Shown here piece by piece: positions 1-7,857 of a stretch of 37,667 nucleotides of DNA. The notes under the pieces are model-generated. The model had not been told where the DNA came from. It saw nothing but the letters and a program-made list of their open reading frames with translations, and did not search any database. Made by a program: the position numbers and the translations under genes. Position 1 is the first letter of the stretch. Each line of letters starts with the position of its first letter. Location of the stretch: positions 1 through 37,667 of the forward strand of contig JAOZOH010000014.1 in assembly GCA_029933365.1 (NCBI GenBank), written 5' to 3'. The stretch comes from Desulfuromusa sp. (GTDB lineage Bacteria; Desulfobacterota; Desulfuromonadia; Desulfuromonadales; Geopsychrobacteraceae).

Positions 1-85
1 ATGGAAGCAAAATAAAATCTGTCGCTAATTTACAGAAAGAATGTTGCTTTATCGATAGAAAAAGGAAGATATCTTTATCTTGGGG

Positions 86-91
86 TATAAT
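86..91 (+). promoter_or_regulatory. possible -10 box upstream of the 242-aa gene
   Basis: A perfect TATAAT lies 35 bases before the ATG at 127, giving a predicted leader of about 30 nt. No good -35 hexamer sits 16-18 bases upstream, so this is a weak promoter call based on one element only. Confidence 0.25.
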
Positions 92-126
92 GAAGGCAGA
101 AAGGGCATCCACGGAAGGATCGGGTC

Positions 127-855
127 ATGGCAACAAATCTTCGGGTCGCTGGAACCCATGCATATCAGCTTTATCGGGAAGTTGAACCAGTTCCCCCATA
201 TCCACGCGTTAATCCACAGCAATCACGGGATGGATATCCTCAGCAGCAGGGTGAACAGCGCACTGACAAAGCCGATCATGTCCGCCGTCGCTTCAGAGCC
301 ATGCGCCAGTTGATCGATGAGCTGAAGGAGGTCACCGGACTCGCGCGAGTTGATTATTCGACCGCCGAAACAGAATTGAATGACTTGGGTTTATTAATTG
401 CTGAGACAGAATTAGCTGAACAACTCTTAGAGTTAAAGATACCTGTCGAAGAAATTGAAAAGCTATTCCAGCAGCTCCGTAGCAGATCGGTCTCTCCCAC
501 ATTAGGGGCGGGGCACAATCTCTCTGCAGCTGACAATTTCTTTCCTGTTTTTGTGGCTGGTCTTTCCGAATACAATCTTCATTTTCAAAATCTGCATATT
601 CAGGCTGGTCGTAAAAGTGGTCAAATTATTGAGAAGATTGAAAATAGTGGCCAGTTTGTTGCTGAAAAAAATCGCCTCAGACTTGATTTTCGATATGCCA
701 CACTCCCCGGAAAATCTGTAACTCTGCAATTGGATATCAGCATCCTGGTCGCTGTCAGTGAAGTCGATGAAGCCAGCCGCAGGGTGATTTTATATCAACG
801 TCCGAATCAGAGTTATGCCCTGTATGCCGATAAACAGATAGATTTATCGATCTAA
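127..855 (+). CDS. hypothetical protein, 242 aa
   Basis: I do not recognise this protein. The ATG at 127 has a purine-rich ribosome site (GGAAGGA) about 7 bases upstream. The first 45 residues are rich in Pro, Gln and Arg and look disordered. Residues about 50-115 are charged and probably helical, with many Glu and Leu, followed by a short Ser/Gly-rich linker near residue 125. The last 100 residues look like a soluble alternating strand/helix domain and end in IDLSI. There is no signal peptide, membrane segment or Cys motif, so it is probably cytoplasmic. It is convergent with the threonine ammonia-lyase gene 99 bp away, so the neighbour gives no functional clue. The gene it would follow lies outside the window. 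Confidence 0.65.
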   Translation: MATNLRVAGTHAYQLYREVEPVPPYPRVNPQQSRDGYPQQQGEQRTDKADHVRRRFRAMRQLIDELKEVTGLARVDYSTAETELNDLGLLIAETELAEQLLELKIPVEEIEKLFQQLRSRSVSPTLGAGHNLSAADNFFPVFVAGLSEYNLHFQNLHIQAGRKSGQIIEKIENSGQFVAEKNRLRLDFRYATLPGKSVTLQLDISILVAVSEVDEASRRVILYQRPNQSYALYADKQIDLSI

Positions 856-954
856 GACTACATCATCTCAGCGATTCCCATTTTTATTACGATTTCCCTG
901 TAGATGGTCAGAATTGACTGTTCTTATTGGCAATTGATTCCAGACAAAGAGAAA

Positions 955-2166
955 TCAACGTATAACTTCAGGGCGATACCTTTCCTCCTCCAGGCGCATC
1001 AGGATCTCATTGATATGCTCCATTCCGCGGGTTTCCAGATCAAGGGTTACCTCTGCTTCACCTAAGGGGAGGGAGGTCTTACGCCGGTCGTGACTTATCT
1101 GGAAAATATTAGCCTTCAAGTTGCTGAGAATATTCGTCAAGTGAGCCAGCGCGCCCGGCATATCGGTCATTTCCAGGCGTAATTTCAGGTAATGTCCCTC
1201 TGCGAGCATCCCCTGCTCGACTACCCTTGGCATACCCTGCACATCCAGATTGCCCCCAGACAGCAGGCATACAGTATTCCCTTTGTGTGTCGATTTTAGG
1301 CCATAGAGTAGCGCTGCCAAGCCGACGGCACCTGCACCTTCGACAATCAGTTTCCCTTTTTCCATGAGGCTGACAATCGCTCTGGCGATAGCTTCTTCTT
1401 CAACGGTAACTATTTCATCAACGTACTTTTCTATGATTGGAAAAGCTTGCTCCCCAATCTGTTTAACCGCAACCTCTTCGGCAAAAGTATGACAGCGAGT
1501 CGATAATTTCTTTGGATGACCGTTACGCCGTGCCAGTGAGGCACTGGCAACGCAGGCTGCCTCAACACCAATAATTTTTACCTCCGGGTGCGAAGATTTG
1601 ATGGCTGTCGCAATTCCGGCAATGAGTCCACCCCCCCCGATAGGGACCAGCAAAGTATCAATCTCTGGTAAATCGTCAATAATTTCCAGCCCAATAGTCC
1701 CCTGCCCAGCCATGATCAGTTCATGGTCAAGGGCAGAAACATAAAGGAGTCCCTCTTCCTTGGCCAACTGCCTTGCATGATTTTCTGCCTCGGTGAGATT
1801 ATTGCCACACAGTTCAACTGTGCCGCCAAATTCCAGAGTAGCTAATTCTCTGGTCAACGGAGTTCCTTCGGGCATAATGACCCGGCAGGGAGACTGCAGC
1901 AGCGCTGCTGCAGCGGCTAATCCTTGGCCATGGTTGCCCGCAGAGGCGGTTATGACTCCGGCAGATAAAACTTCCGGGGTTTGTCGGGAAAGGAAATTAT
2001 AAGCGCCACGAATTTTGAATGATCCGCTATGTTGAAGGTTTTCACATTTGAAATAGAGTGATGTCCCGAGAGCTTTGGAGTAAAAAGGGGAGTGCATCAG
2101 TTCGGTGTGCCGGATGACTTCCTGTAGATTTTCTGCAGCCTCATCAATTTGTGGTCGTGTCAGCAT
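955..2166 (-). CDS. ilvA: threonine ammonia-lyase (threonine dehydratase), PLP-dependent
   Basis: This enzyme deaminates L-threonine to 2-oxobutanoate and ammonia, the first committed step towards isoleucine, in the cytoplasm. The fold-type II PLP lysine is in GSFKIRGA (Lys51). The PLP phosphate loop is the glycine run in IGGGGLIAG near residue 180. Residues about 325-403 match an ACT regulatory domain (LRLEMTDMPGALAHL). At 403 aa with one ACT domain it is the short form; E. coli IlvA is about 514 aa with two ACT-like domains. The short form is seen in both catabolic and biosynthetic enzymes, so feedback by isoleucine cannot be decided here. The ATG at 2166 follows a GGAG ribosome site. It is transcribed away from the neighbouring PycTM-like gene across a 141-bp divergent spacer. 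No other isoleucine gene is in view. Confidence 0.93.
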   Translation of the reverse strand: MLTRPQIDEAAENLQEVIRHTELMHSPFYSKALGTSLYFKCENLQHSGSFKIRGAYNFLSRQTPEVLSAGVITASAGNHGQGLAAAAALLQSPCRVIMPEGTPLTRELATLEFGGTVELCGNNLTEAENHARQLAKEEGLLYVSALDHELIMAGQGTIGLEIIDDLPEIDTLLVPIGGGGLIAGIATAIKSSHPEVKIIGVEAACVASASLARRNGHPKKLSTRCHTFAEEVAVKQIGEQAFPIIEKYVDEIVTVEEEAIARAIVSLMEKGKLIVEGAGAVGLAALLYGLKSTHKGNTVCLLSGGNLDVQGMPRVVEQGMLAEGHYLKLRLEMTDMPGALAHLTNILSNLKANIFQISHDRRKTSLPLGEAEVTLDLETRGMEHINEILMRLEEERYRPEVIR

Positions 2167-2240
2167 CGGTTACTCCTATCAGCAAGGTGCGGAATAATAT
2201 CTGCGCCCGAAAAGAGAAAGTTTAGCATAGATATTGAATT

Positions 2241-2257
2241 CCGCTGCTTCGCAGCGG
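2241..2257. promoter_or_regulatory. perfect hairpin in a divergent spacer
   Basis: CCGCTGC-TTC-GCAGCGG is a perfect 7-bp inverted repeat with a 3-base loop, placed between two divergent start codons (2166 and 2308). No T-run follows on either strand, so it is not an obvious intrinsic terminator. It could be an operator or a leader-RNA stem, and its role is undetermined. Confidence 0.4.
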
Positions 2258-2307
2258 ACAGATCTGATAATATAGCTTACGATTTACTACTTTGAGGAGA
2301 TTTTTCA

Positions 2308-2823
2308 ATGACAAATGAACCGCTTCAGGAAGAACCTTTGATCCCTCGCTTGCTCGCATCCAATGCTTTGCGTGCCAATCTGAGCAAACACATGGATCTA
2401 AATAAGATGGCCGATTCCAAAGCCTCAATGATCATGACTGTTTCTTCGTTGATAATCACCATCACCTTGACCCAATACGATAAACTCGCATTGATCACGA
2501 CTCTACTATTGGCCAGTTCCGGAATTCTGGCAGTGGTTTTTTCGATATTGGCGATCATCCCACCATTCCATGTGACCGATCATACCAATTTGTTCTATTT
2601 TCGTTCCTTCAGTGACCTGTCAGAAGATGAGTTTAAAGGCCAGTTTTTAACCACCATTACCGACAGAAACAAACTCTATGATGCTTATTTTCATGAGATT
2701 TATTATTTGGGGAAATATCGGTTGACCCGTAAATATGGATTGATCCGCAATGGGCTGTGGAGTCTTTTAATCGGGTTGCTCAGTGCAACTGCATCAGTTA
2801 TTTTCCTGCATCTGCCACTATGA
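2308..2823 (+). CDS. Pycsar effector-like membrane protein (DUF5706/PycTM type)
   Basis: The protein resembles the PycTM/DUF5706 family, membrane effectors that in Pycsar anti-phage systems respond to cyclic UMP or CMP and disrupt the inner membrane. What I see is a short cytoplasmic N-terminus, the family-typical ADSKASMIMTVSSLI entry into a first helix (about 40-56), a second helix (about 60-85), a soluble middle part with FRSFSDLSEDEF and a DAYFHEIYYLGKY helix, and a third helix (about 148-168). The 171-aa length fits the family. The ATG at 2308 has GAGGAG 8 bases upstream. Its stop overlaps the rsmE start by 4 bp. No pyrimidine cyclase gene is in the window, so a defence role is inference only. 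Many family members occur alone and are uncharacterised. Confidence 0.7.
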   Translation: MTNEPLQEEPLIPRLLASNALRANLSKHMDLNKMADSKASMIMTVSSLIITITLTQYDKLALITTLLLASSGILAVVFSILAIIPPFHVTDHTNLFYFRSFSDLSEDEFKGQFLTTITDRNKLYDAYFHEIYYLGKYRLTRKYGLIRNGLWSLLIGLLSATASVIFLHLPL

Positions 2824-3527
2824 ATCTAATTTTGCTACATGAAGAAGATTTTATCGTTGCCACGCGGGTTTGCCTGCATGGTCGGCGACGCGAGCATATC
2901 CTCAATATCCACCGGGCTGCTGTTGGGGATGAATTACGGGTTGGATTACTCAACGGTCTAATTGGGCGTGGTAAGATTCTCAACGTGACTGATCAAGAGC
3001 TAGAGATGGAAATTTTTCTTGATCAGCAGCCACCAAAACCACTTCCTGTTACTCTTCTGCTCGCTTTGCCCCGGCCAAAAATGTTGCGACGCATATTACA
3101 AAGCATCAGTTCTATGGGGGTGAAAAAGATCTTTTTGCTCAACAGTTATCGGGTTGATAAAAGCTATTGGGGCAGCCCGCTGTTGCAGCCTGAAAAATTG
3201 CAAGAGCAACTGATCTTAGGTTTAGAGCAAGGCTGCGATACAATTCTCCCCGAAATCTATCTGCGGCCACGCTTCAAGCCTTTTGTTGAGGATGAGTTGC
3301 CAAGTATTATCCGCGGGACAACCGTTTATGTTGCTCATCCGGGGGTTGAGGAGGGCTTTCCACGCAGCTTTAATCAACCAACAACCCTGGCAATCGGCCC
3401 GGAAGGGGGATTTATTCCCTATGAAGTTGAGAAGTTACAAGATAGCGGCTTCATCCCTATCAGTTTGGGAGAACGAATTTTGCGCGTTGAAACGGCGGTT
3501 CCTGTGCTACTCTCTCGGCTTATTTGA
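2820..3527 (+). CDS. rsmE: 16S rRNA (uracil-1498-N3)-methyltransferase
   Basis: RsmE methylates N3 of U1498 in 16S rRNA of the 30S subunit, using S-adenosylmethionine. The SPOUT-class knot motifs are clear: AIGPEGGF (residues 191-198) and SLGERILRVETA (215-226). An N-terminal PUA-like RNA-binding part with HILNIHRAAVGDELRV (about 26-41) precedes them. I chose the ATG at 2820 (235 aa) because it begins exactly at the RsmE N-terminus (MNLILLHEED) and overlaps the stop of the previous gene as ATGA, which implies translational coupling. The frame stays open 63 bases further upstream, but that stretch would lie inside the membrane protein gene and is not family-like. In many bacteria rsmE follows prmA; here it does not. 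Confidence 0.93.
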   Translation: MNLILLHEEDFIVATRVCLHGRRREHILNIHRAAVGDELRVGLLNGLIGRGKILNVTDQELEMEIFLDQQPPKPLPVTLLLALPRPKMLRRILQSISSMGVKKIFLLNSYRVDKSYWGSPLLQPEKLQEQLILGLEQGCDTILPEIYLRPRFKPFVEDELPSIIRGTTVYVAHPGVEEGFPRSFNQPTTLAIGPEGGFIPYEVEKLQDSGFIPISLGERILRVETAVPVLLSRLI

Positions 3528-3570
3528 AATAATCAGAAATCCTGTTACCTCTGAGTTAGATTGAAAATAT

Positions 3571-4479
3571 ATGACTACAATGAAAAATAAGCGCCTCGGC
3601 ATTTATCTGTTGTTGGTGTTGCCGCCCTTATTCTGGGCGGGTAATTCGGTTCTGGCTCGAGGTGTTGCCGATCTTATTCCACCTGTTGCCATGTCGTTCT
3701 GGCGCTGGACCATCGCATTATTAATCCTGCTCCCCTTTACCTGGAAACAAACCTTGAAGGATTGGCCAGAAATTAAGAAACATTGGAGAATTATTTTTCT
3801 CCTGGGGTTGTTTGGAATCGCTTCATTTAATACCCTGCTTTATACGGCGGCACACAGCACCACAGCGATTAATATTGCTCTGACTCAGTCGGTCATGCCG
3901 GTCATTATCGTATTTATCAGTTTTGTTTTGTTTCGTGATCGAATTACCCGGACACAAATATTGGCGATTGCTCTTTGTACGTTGGGGGCCGGGTACATCG
4001 TCATTCATGGGGATTGGCAACGCTTGCTGCAGCTTGAATTTGTTATTGGTGATCTGATCATGTTGCTGGCAGTGAGTCTTTATGCCCTCTACTCGGTGTT
4101 ACTGCGCAAACGTCCGGATATTAAGCCGATGAGTTTTTTGACCAGCACGTTTGCGGTTGGTGTGGTTCTTCTGTTGCCGCTTTATCTCTGGGAACGCCAA
4201 ACGGCGGCACCGTTGGAACTGAGCCAGACAGTTATTATCAGTCTGCTCTATGTTGCTTTTTGTCCCTCAATTCTGGCCTATCTCTTTTGGAATCAGGGGA
4301 TACATGAAATTGGTGCCAATCAAGCCGGTTTATATATCAATTTGGTCCCTTTATTTGCCTCATTACTTGCGGTACTGTTTTTAGGTGAACATTTTCAGAC
4401 TTACCACTTGGTTGGAATTGTATTGATTGCCAGTGGTTTGTTGCTATTTAATTTGCGATTTCTACACGCAAAGAGATAG
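3571..4479 (+). CDS. EamA/DMT-family permease
   Basis: This is an inner-membrane transporter of the drug/metabolite superfamily with ten hydrophobic segments in two EamA repeats (about residues 8-140 and 155-295). The first helix begins with LPPLFWAGNSVLARG and the second repeat contains GDLIMLLAVSLYALYSVLLRK. The helix ending in FLGEHFQTYHLVGIVLIASGLLLF is typical of the family end. Members export amino acids, metabolites or drugs, and the substrate cannot be read from sequence. The start at 3571 lacks a strong ribosome site and an in-frame ATG follows at 3580, so the exact start is uncertain. It sits 43 bp after rsmE and ends directly before the rsgA start region, so the three are probably co-transcribed. 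Confidence 0.88.
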   Translation: MTTMKNKRLGIYLLLVLPPLFWAGNSVLARGVADLIPPVAMSFWRWTIALLILLPFTWKQTLKDWPEIKKHWRIIFLLGLFGIASFNTLLYTAAHSTTAINIALTQSVMPVIIVFISFVLFRDRITRTQILAIALCTLGAGYIVIHGDWQRLLQLEFVIGDLIMLLAVSLYALYSVLLRKRPDIKPMSFLTSTFAVGVVLLLPLYLWERQTAAPLELSQTVIISLLYVAFCPSILAYLFWNQGIHEIGANQAGLYINLVPLFASLLAVLFLGEHFQTYHLVGIVLIASGLLLFNLRFLHAKR

Positions 4480-4488
4480 GTGAAAGAG

Positions 4489-5487
4489 ATGACCCTGGAA
4501 GATTGGGGCTGGTCCCCGTTTTTTATAGAGAAGTTTCGACCTTGGGAGAACTCTGGATACCTGCCAGCCAGAGTGATTCGTGGAGAGAAAAACTTTTTTC
4601 GGGTTTGGTCTCTGCAGGGTGAATTGACGGTTCGCTTCACTGGAAAAGTTCGCCATAAAGCGGGGGGGCGCGCCGGTCTTCCGGTGGTCGGAGACTGGGT
4701 CGTTGTTGAACCGCAACCTGATAATCGCGGGATAATCCATGCCCTGCTGGAACGAAAGAGCTCCTTTTCCCGTAATCTCCCCGGCACCCGAAAAGGAAAA
4801 GAACGAATTGAGCAGCAGGTGATTGCCGCCAATGTTGATCTGGTCTTCATCGTCAGTGGGCTGGATCGAGATTTCAATCTGCGCCGGATTGAACGGTACC
4901 TGACTTTGGTTAGCAGCAGCGGTGCCGATGCGGTAATCCTGCTTAACAAGACTGATTTATGTGAGAACCCTGAAGATTGCAAAGCTCAGGTTGAAGCGAT
5001 CGCTGGAAAAAGTCCTGTCCATCTCTGTATGGCTCGCAACGCCGGACAGCTCGATATCCTTTTCAATTACATGCGCCCGGGTGAAACAATTGCTCTGCTC
5101 GGATCATCAGGGGTTGGAAAATCGACCATCCTCAATGGGATGCTCGGCGAAGAGCGCCAGAAGATCGGAGCCGTCAGTGAAGCAGATGGAAAGGGGCGCC
5201 ATACCACCACTCATCGGGAACTGATCCTGTTCCCCAACGGTGGAATCCTGATGGATAATCCCGGCATGCGGGAGCTGCACCTCTGGGGAGAAGCAGAAGA
5301 TCTGACTGAATCTTTTGCTGATATTGAAAATCTGGCGGCTAACTGCAAATTCAGAAATTGCCAGCATAAAACGGAACCCGGTTGTGCCGTTATCAAAGCA
5401 ATTGAGGCCGGAGACTTGAATTCTGAACGCCTTGCCAGTTATCATAAGCTGAAGAACGAATTATCAAATCTACAACAGAGGAGATAG
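4489..5487 (+). CDS. rsgA: ribosome small subunit-dependent GTPase A
   Basis: RsgA is the circularly permuted GTPase that tests and releases maturing 30S subunits. An N-terminal OB-fold (about 30-100) carries VVGDWVVVEP. The permuted GTPase follows with G4 NKTD (153-156) ahead of the P-loop GSSGVGKST (205-213) and the G3 motif DNPGM (256-260). The C-terminal zinc knuckle has Cys286, Cys291, His293 and Cys299. I chose the ATG at 4489 (332 aa) because AGGTGA lies at ribosome-site distance. A GTG at 4480, directly after the stop of the transporter gene, is the alternative and adds three residues. Together with rsmE this places two 30S-subunit factors in one operon. Confidence 0.94.
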   Translation: MTLEDWGWSPFFIEKFRPWENSGYLPARVIRGEKNFFRVWSLQGELTVRFTGKVRHKAGGRAGLPVVGDWVVVEPQPDNRGIIHALLERKSSFSRNLPGTRKGKERIEQQVIAANVDLVFIVSGLDRDFNLRRIERYLTLVSSSGADAVILLNKTDLCENPEDCKAQVEAIAGKSPVHLCMARNAGQLDILFNYMRPGETIALLGSSGVGKSTILNGMLGEERQKIGAVSEADGKGRHTTTHRELILFPNGGILMDNPGMRELHLWGEAEDLTESFADIENLAANCKFRNCQHKTEPGCAVIKAIEAGDLNSERLASYHKLKNELSNLQQRR

Positions 5488-5536
5488 TTTATCTTCTGCA
5501 ACCTGTTATTTTATCAGCCAGCTTTCTGAGGGATTA

Positions 5537-7714
5537 ATGTTGCGTTGGATTTTTATCACCATTCTCGGATTTTTTATTCTGTTGCCATTGCAATCTGGAG
5601 CAACTGAAGTCCGGATTGGTATTGACAATAATCCCCCCTTGACCTTCATTGATGAGCAAGGCGAAGCTAGCGGATTATTCCCGGACCTTTTTCAACAAAT
5701 TGCCAAGACCAAGAACTGGTCAATTGAGTATGTTCCCTGTCAATGGCAACAATGTCTGGAATCCCTCTCCGCAGGTGATATCGATATTTTGCCCGCCATT
5801 GCTTACACAGAAAAGCGGGCTGCCCAATTTCATTTTGCTGAAGAAGTGGTGGTGAGTAGTTGGGGACAAGTTTATCAGCGGAGCGAAAATAAATTTGCTT
5901 CAGTTTTAGAGTTAGCTGGAAAAAAAGTAGCGGTACTAAAAAAAGATGTCTACCTTCTCGGCGAGCAAGGCTTAATTCAGGTCGCTAATAATTTTGATAT
6001 TGAGATTGACTATTTAGAAGTTTCTTCTTACGAGGAAGCTTTTTTACATCTTAAGAATGGCGATGTCGACGCGGCCATGGTTGGGCGTATTTACGGGATA
6101 AAAAATGGACAAAAATTCAATCTTTTGCCCACCCCAATCATGATCAAACCAATCCAGGTTCGTCCGGCTTTTTCACCCCGGATATCGAAGCAATTTTCCG
6201 CTGATTTTGATCAACTCCTCCACGGCTGGAAACAATCAGCAGACTCTATCTATTATCAACTTCTTGATAAATGGCTTGGAGAAAAAGCCCCTGCAACACT
6301 CCCAAGCTGGCTTAAAACCCTCGTTTTCTCACTGTTAGCAATTCTTGGACTGCTTCTCCTCATCACCCTTTGGACCCGTAATCAAGTTAAAATTAAAACC
6401 CAAGAACTATTAGAGCGCCAACAACAGTATCAAGTATTTTTTGAAGAATCACAATCCATCATGCTCCTAGTTGATCCTGTAACCGCGGGGATTGTTGATG
6501 CTAATCCAGCCGCCTGCCAGTTCTATCAATACAGTCGTGATCAATTAAAAGAAATGAAAATGTGGCAAATCAATCAACTGGGAGAAGCTGAAGTCAGTAA
6601 AAGATTGACCAAAGCAAAAGATCAGAAGCAGCAACAATTTGAACGTATCCACACCTTGGCCGATGGGCAAAAAATCCCGGTAGAAGTTTACAGAAGTCCA
6701 ATTCAAGCCAAAGGTCGCACTCTACTTTATTCAATTATCCACGACGTCAGTAACCGGAAAAAGGCAGAGCAAGCCCTTGAAGAACGCAATCAATTCCTCC
6801 AATCGGTGATTGATGGGGTTTCAGATCCGATGATGGTCATTGGGCTGGATTACCAGATTTTGCAATTAAATAAAAGTGCCCTGAGGCAACAAGGTAACGG
6901 TTCAATCGAACGGGCAGACTTCACCTGTCATCAACTTTCTCATGGATCACAACTTCCTTGTAATGGAGATGAACACCCCTGCCCGTTACTGGAAGTCAAA
7001 GAGACCTGTGCACCAGTTACGATGATCCATCATCATGTAACCGATCAGGGTAAACGAATCTTTGAACTTTGTGCTTCACCACTTTTTGATCCAAATGGTG
7101 AGGTCTATGCCATCATTGAAGTGGCGCGCGATATTACTGAACGCTTACAGATAGAAGAGCTACTGAACGAAAATGAAAAACGGCTGCACCATCTGGCTCA
7201 TCACGATGCTCTCACCAATTTACCCAATCGACTCTTGTTTGAAGACCGTTTGAAACAGGCTCTCAGTAAAGCTCGCCGTAGCCACAGGCAGGTTGCACTC
7301 TTCTTCCTTGATTTGGATCATTTAAAAGAGGTCAACGATAATCTTGGTCACGATTATGGCGATCTGTTGCTGGTTGATATTGCTAAACGTCTCCGCAAGT
7401 GTGTACGGGAGGGCGATACGGTTGCCCGGATGGGCGGGGATGAGTTTCTGGTTCTGTTGGAGGAGATTGAATCAATTGAAATGATCGAAACCATGGCCGA
7501 GCGTATTTGTACCGCCTTGACTCATGAATTAAGCAAAGATGACTTCACCCAGAAAATCAGTGCCAGTATCGGCATCAGTATTTTCCCCGAAGATGCTACA
7601 AGTGGCCAGGAAATGATGAAAAATGCTGATCTGGCCATGTATCGGGTCAAGAATTCAGGCAAGGCAAACTACCAGTTTTACTCATCACCGCAAGGTCGTT
7701 TCCTGTTCGATTAG
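5537..7714 (+). CDS. periplasmic-sensor diguanylate cyclase (SBP_bac_3 - PAS - PAS - GGDEF)
   Basis: The protein makes cyclic di-GMP in response to a periplasmic signal. It starts with a signal peptide (about 1-22). A type-3 solute-binding domain follows (about 25-245, opening with VRIGIDNNPPLTFIDEQGEA), then one membrane helix (about 260-280), two PAS domains (about 295-410 and 418-535) and a C-terminal GGDEF domain. The active site is intact (GGDEF at 633-637), and the product-inhibition site RxxD is present at 624-627, so it should be active and feedback-controlled. No EAL domain is present. The second PAS carries a Cys/His cluster at residues 464-482. The ligand is probably a small amino-acid-like solute, but this is inference. 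The ATG at 5537 has a GAGG ribosome site. The gene lies 49 bp after rsgA. Confidence 0.92.
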   Translation: MLRWIFITILGFFILLPLQSGATEVRIGIDNNPPLTFIDEQGEASGLFPDLFQQIAKTKNWSIEYVPCQWQQCLESLSAGDIDILPAIAYTEKRAAQFHFAEEVVVSSWGQVYQRSENKFASVLELAGKKVAVLKKDVYLLGEQGLIQVANNFDIEIDYLEVSSYEEAFLHLKNGDVDAAMVGRIYGIKNGQKFNLLPTPIMIKPIQVRPAFSPRISKQFSADFDQLLHGWKQSADSIYYQLLDKWLGEKAPATLPSWLKTLVFSLLAILGLLLLITLWTRNQVKIKTQELLERQQQYQVFFEESQSIMLLVDPVTAGIVDANPAACQFYQYSRDQLKEMKMWQINQLGEAEVSKRLTKAKDQKQQQFERIHTLADGQKIPVEVYRSPIQAKGRTLLYSIIHDVSNRKKAEQALEERNQFLQSVIDGVSDPMMVIGLDYQILQLNKSALRQQGNGSIERADFTCHQLSHGSQLPCNGDEHPCPLLEVKETCAPVTMIHHHVTDQGKRIFELCASPLFDPNGEVYAIIEVARDITERLQIEELLNENEKRLHHLAHHDALTNLPNRLLFEDRLKQALSKARRSHRQVALFFLDLDHLKEVNDNLGHDYGDLLLVDIAKRLRKCVREGDTVARMGGDEFLVLLEEIESIEMIETMAERICTALTHELSKDDFTQKISASIGISIFPEDATSGQEMMKNADLAMYRVKNSGKANYQFYSSPQGRFLFD

Positions 7715-7857
7715 GAAACTTTGTCCCCGTTACAACTGGAGCAACTTCTCTTGGTTCTGTCTGGACATTTTTGGGACGTTGGTATTTCGGTTACAGATGG
7801 TTTGTTCTTCGGAAAACTAGGGGCTAATTCAGTCCTGTTAGTTTCTGTTTTAAGATT

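Noticed and set aside
856..954. Bidirectional terminator between the 242-aa gene and ilvA
   Set aside because: No stem of more than four base pairs with a following T-run could be found.
2757..2819. Upstream start of RsmE
   Set aside because: It lies inside the PycTM-like gene, and the ATGA overlap start at 2820 gives the exact family N-terminus.
7715..7857. Terminator or small gene between the diguanylate cyclase and the TPR gene
   Set aside because: Only a weak AT-rich inverted repeat (AAACTA/TAGTTT, 7814-7844) is present, without a G+C stem or T-run, and no frame has a ribosome site.
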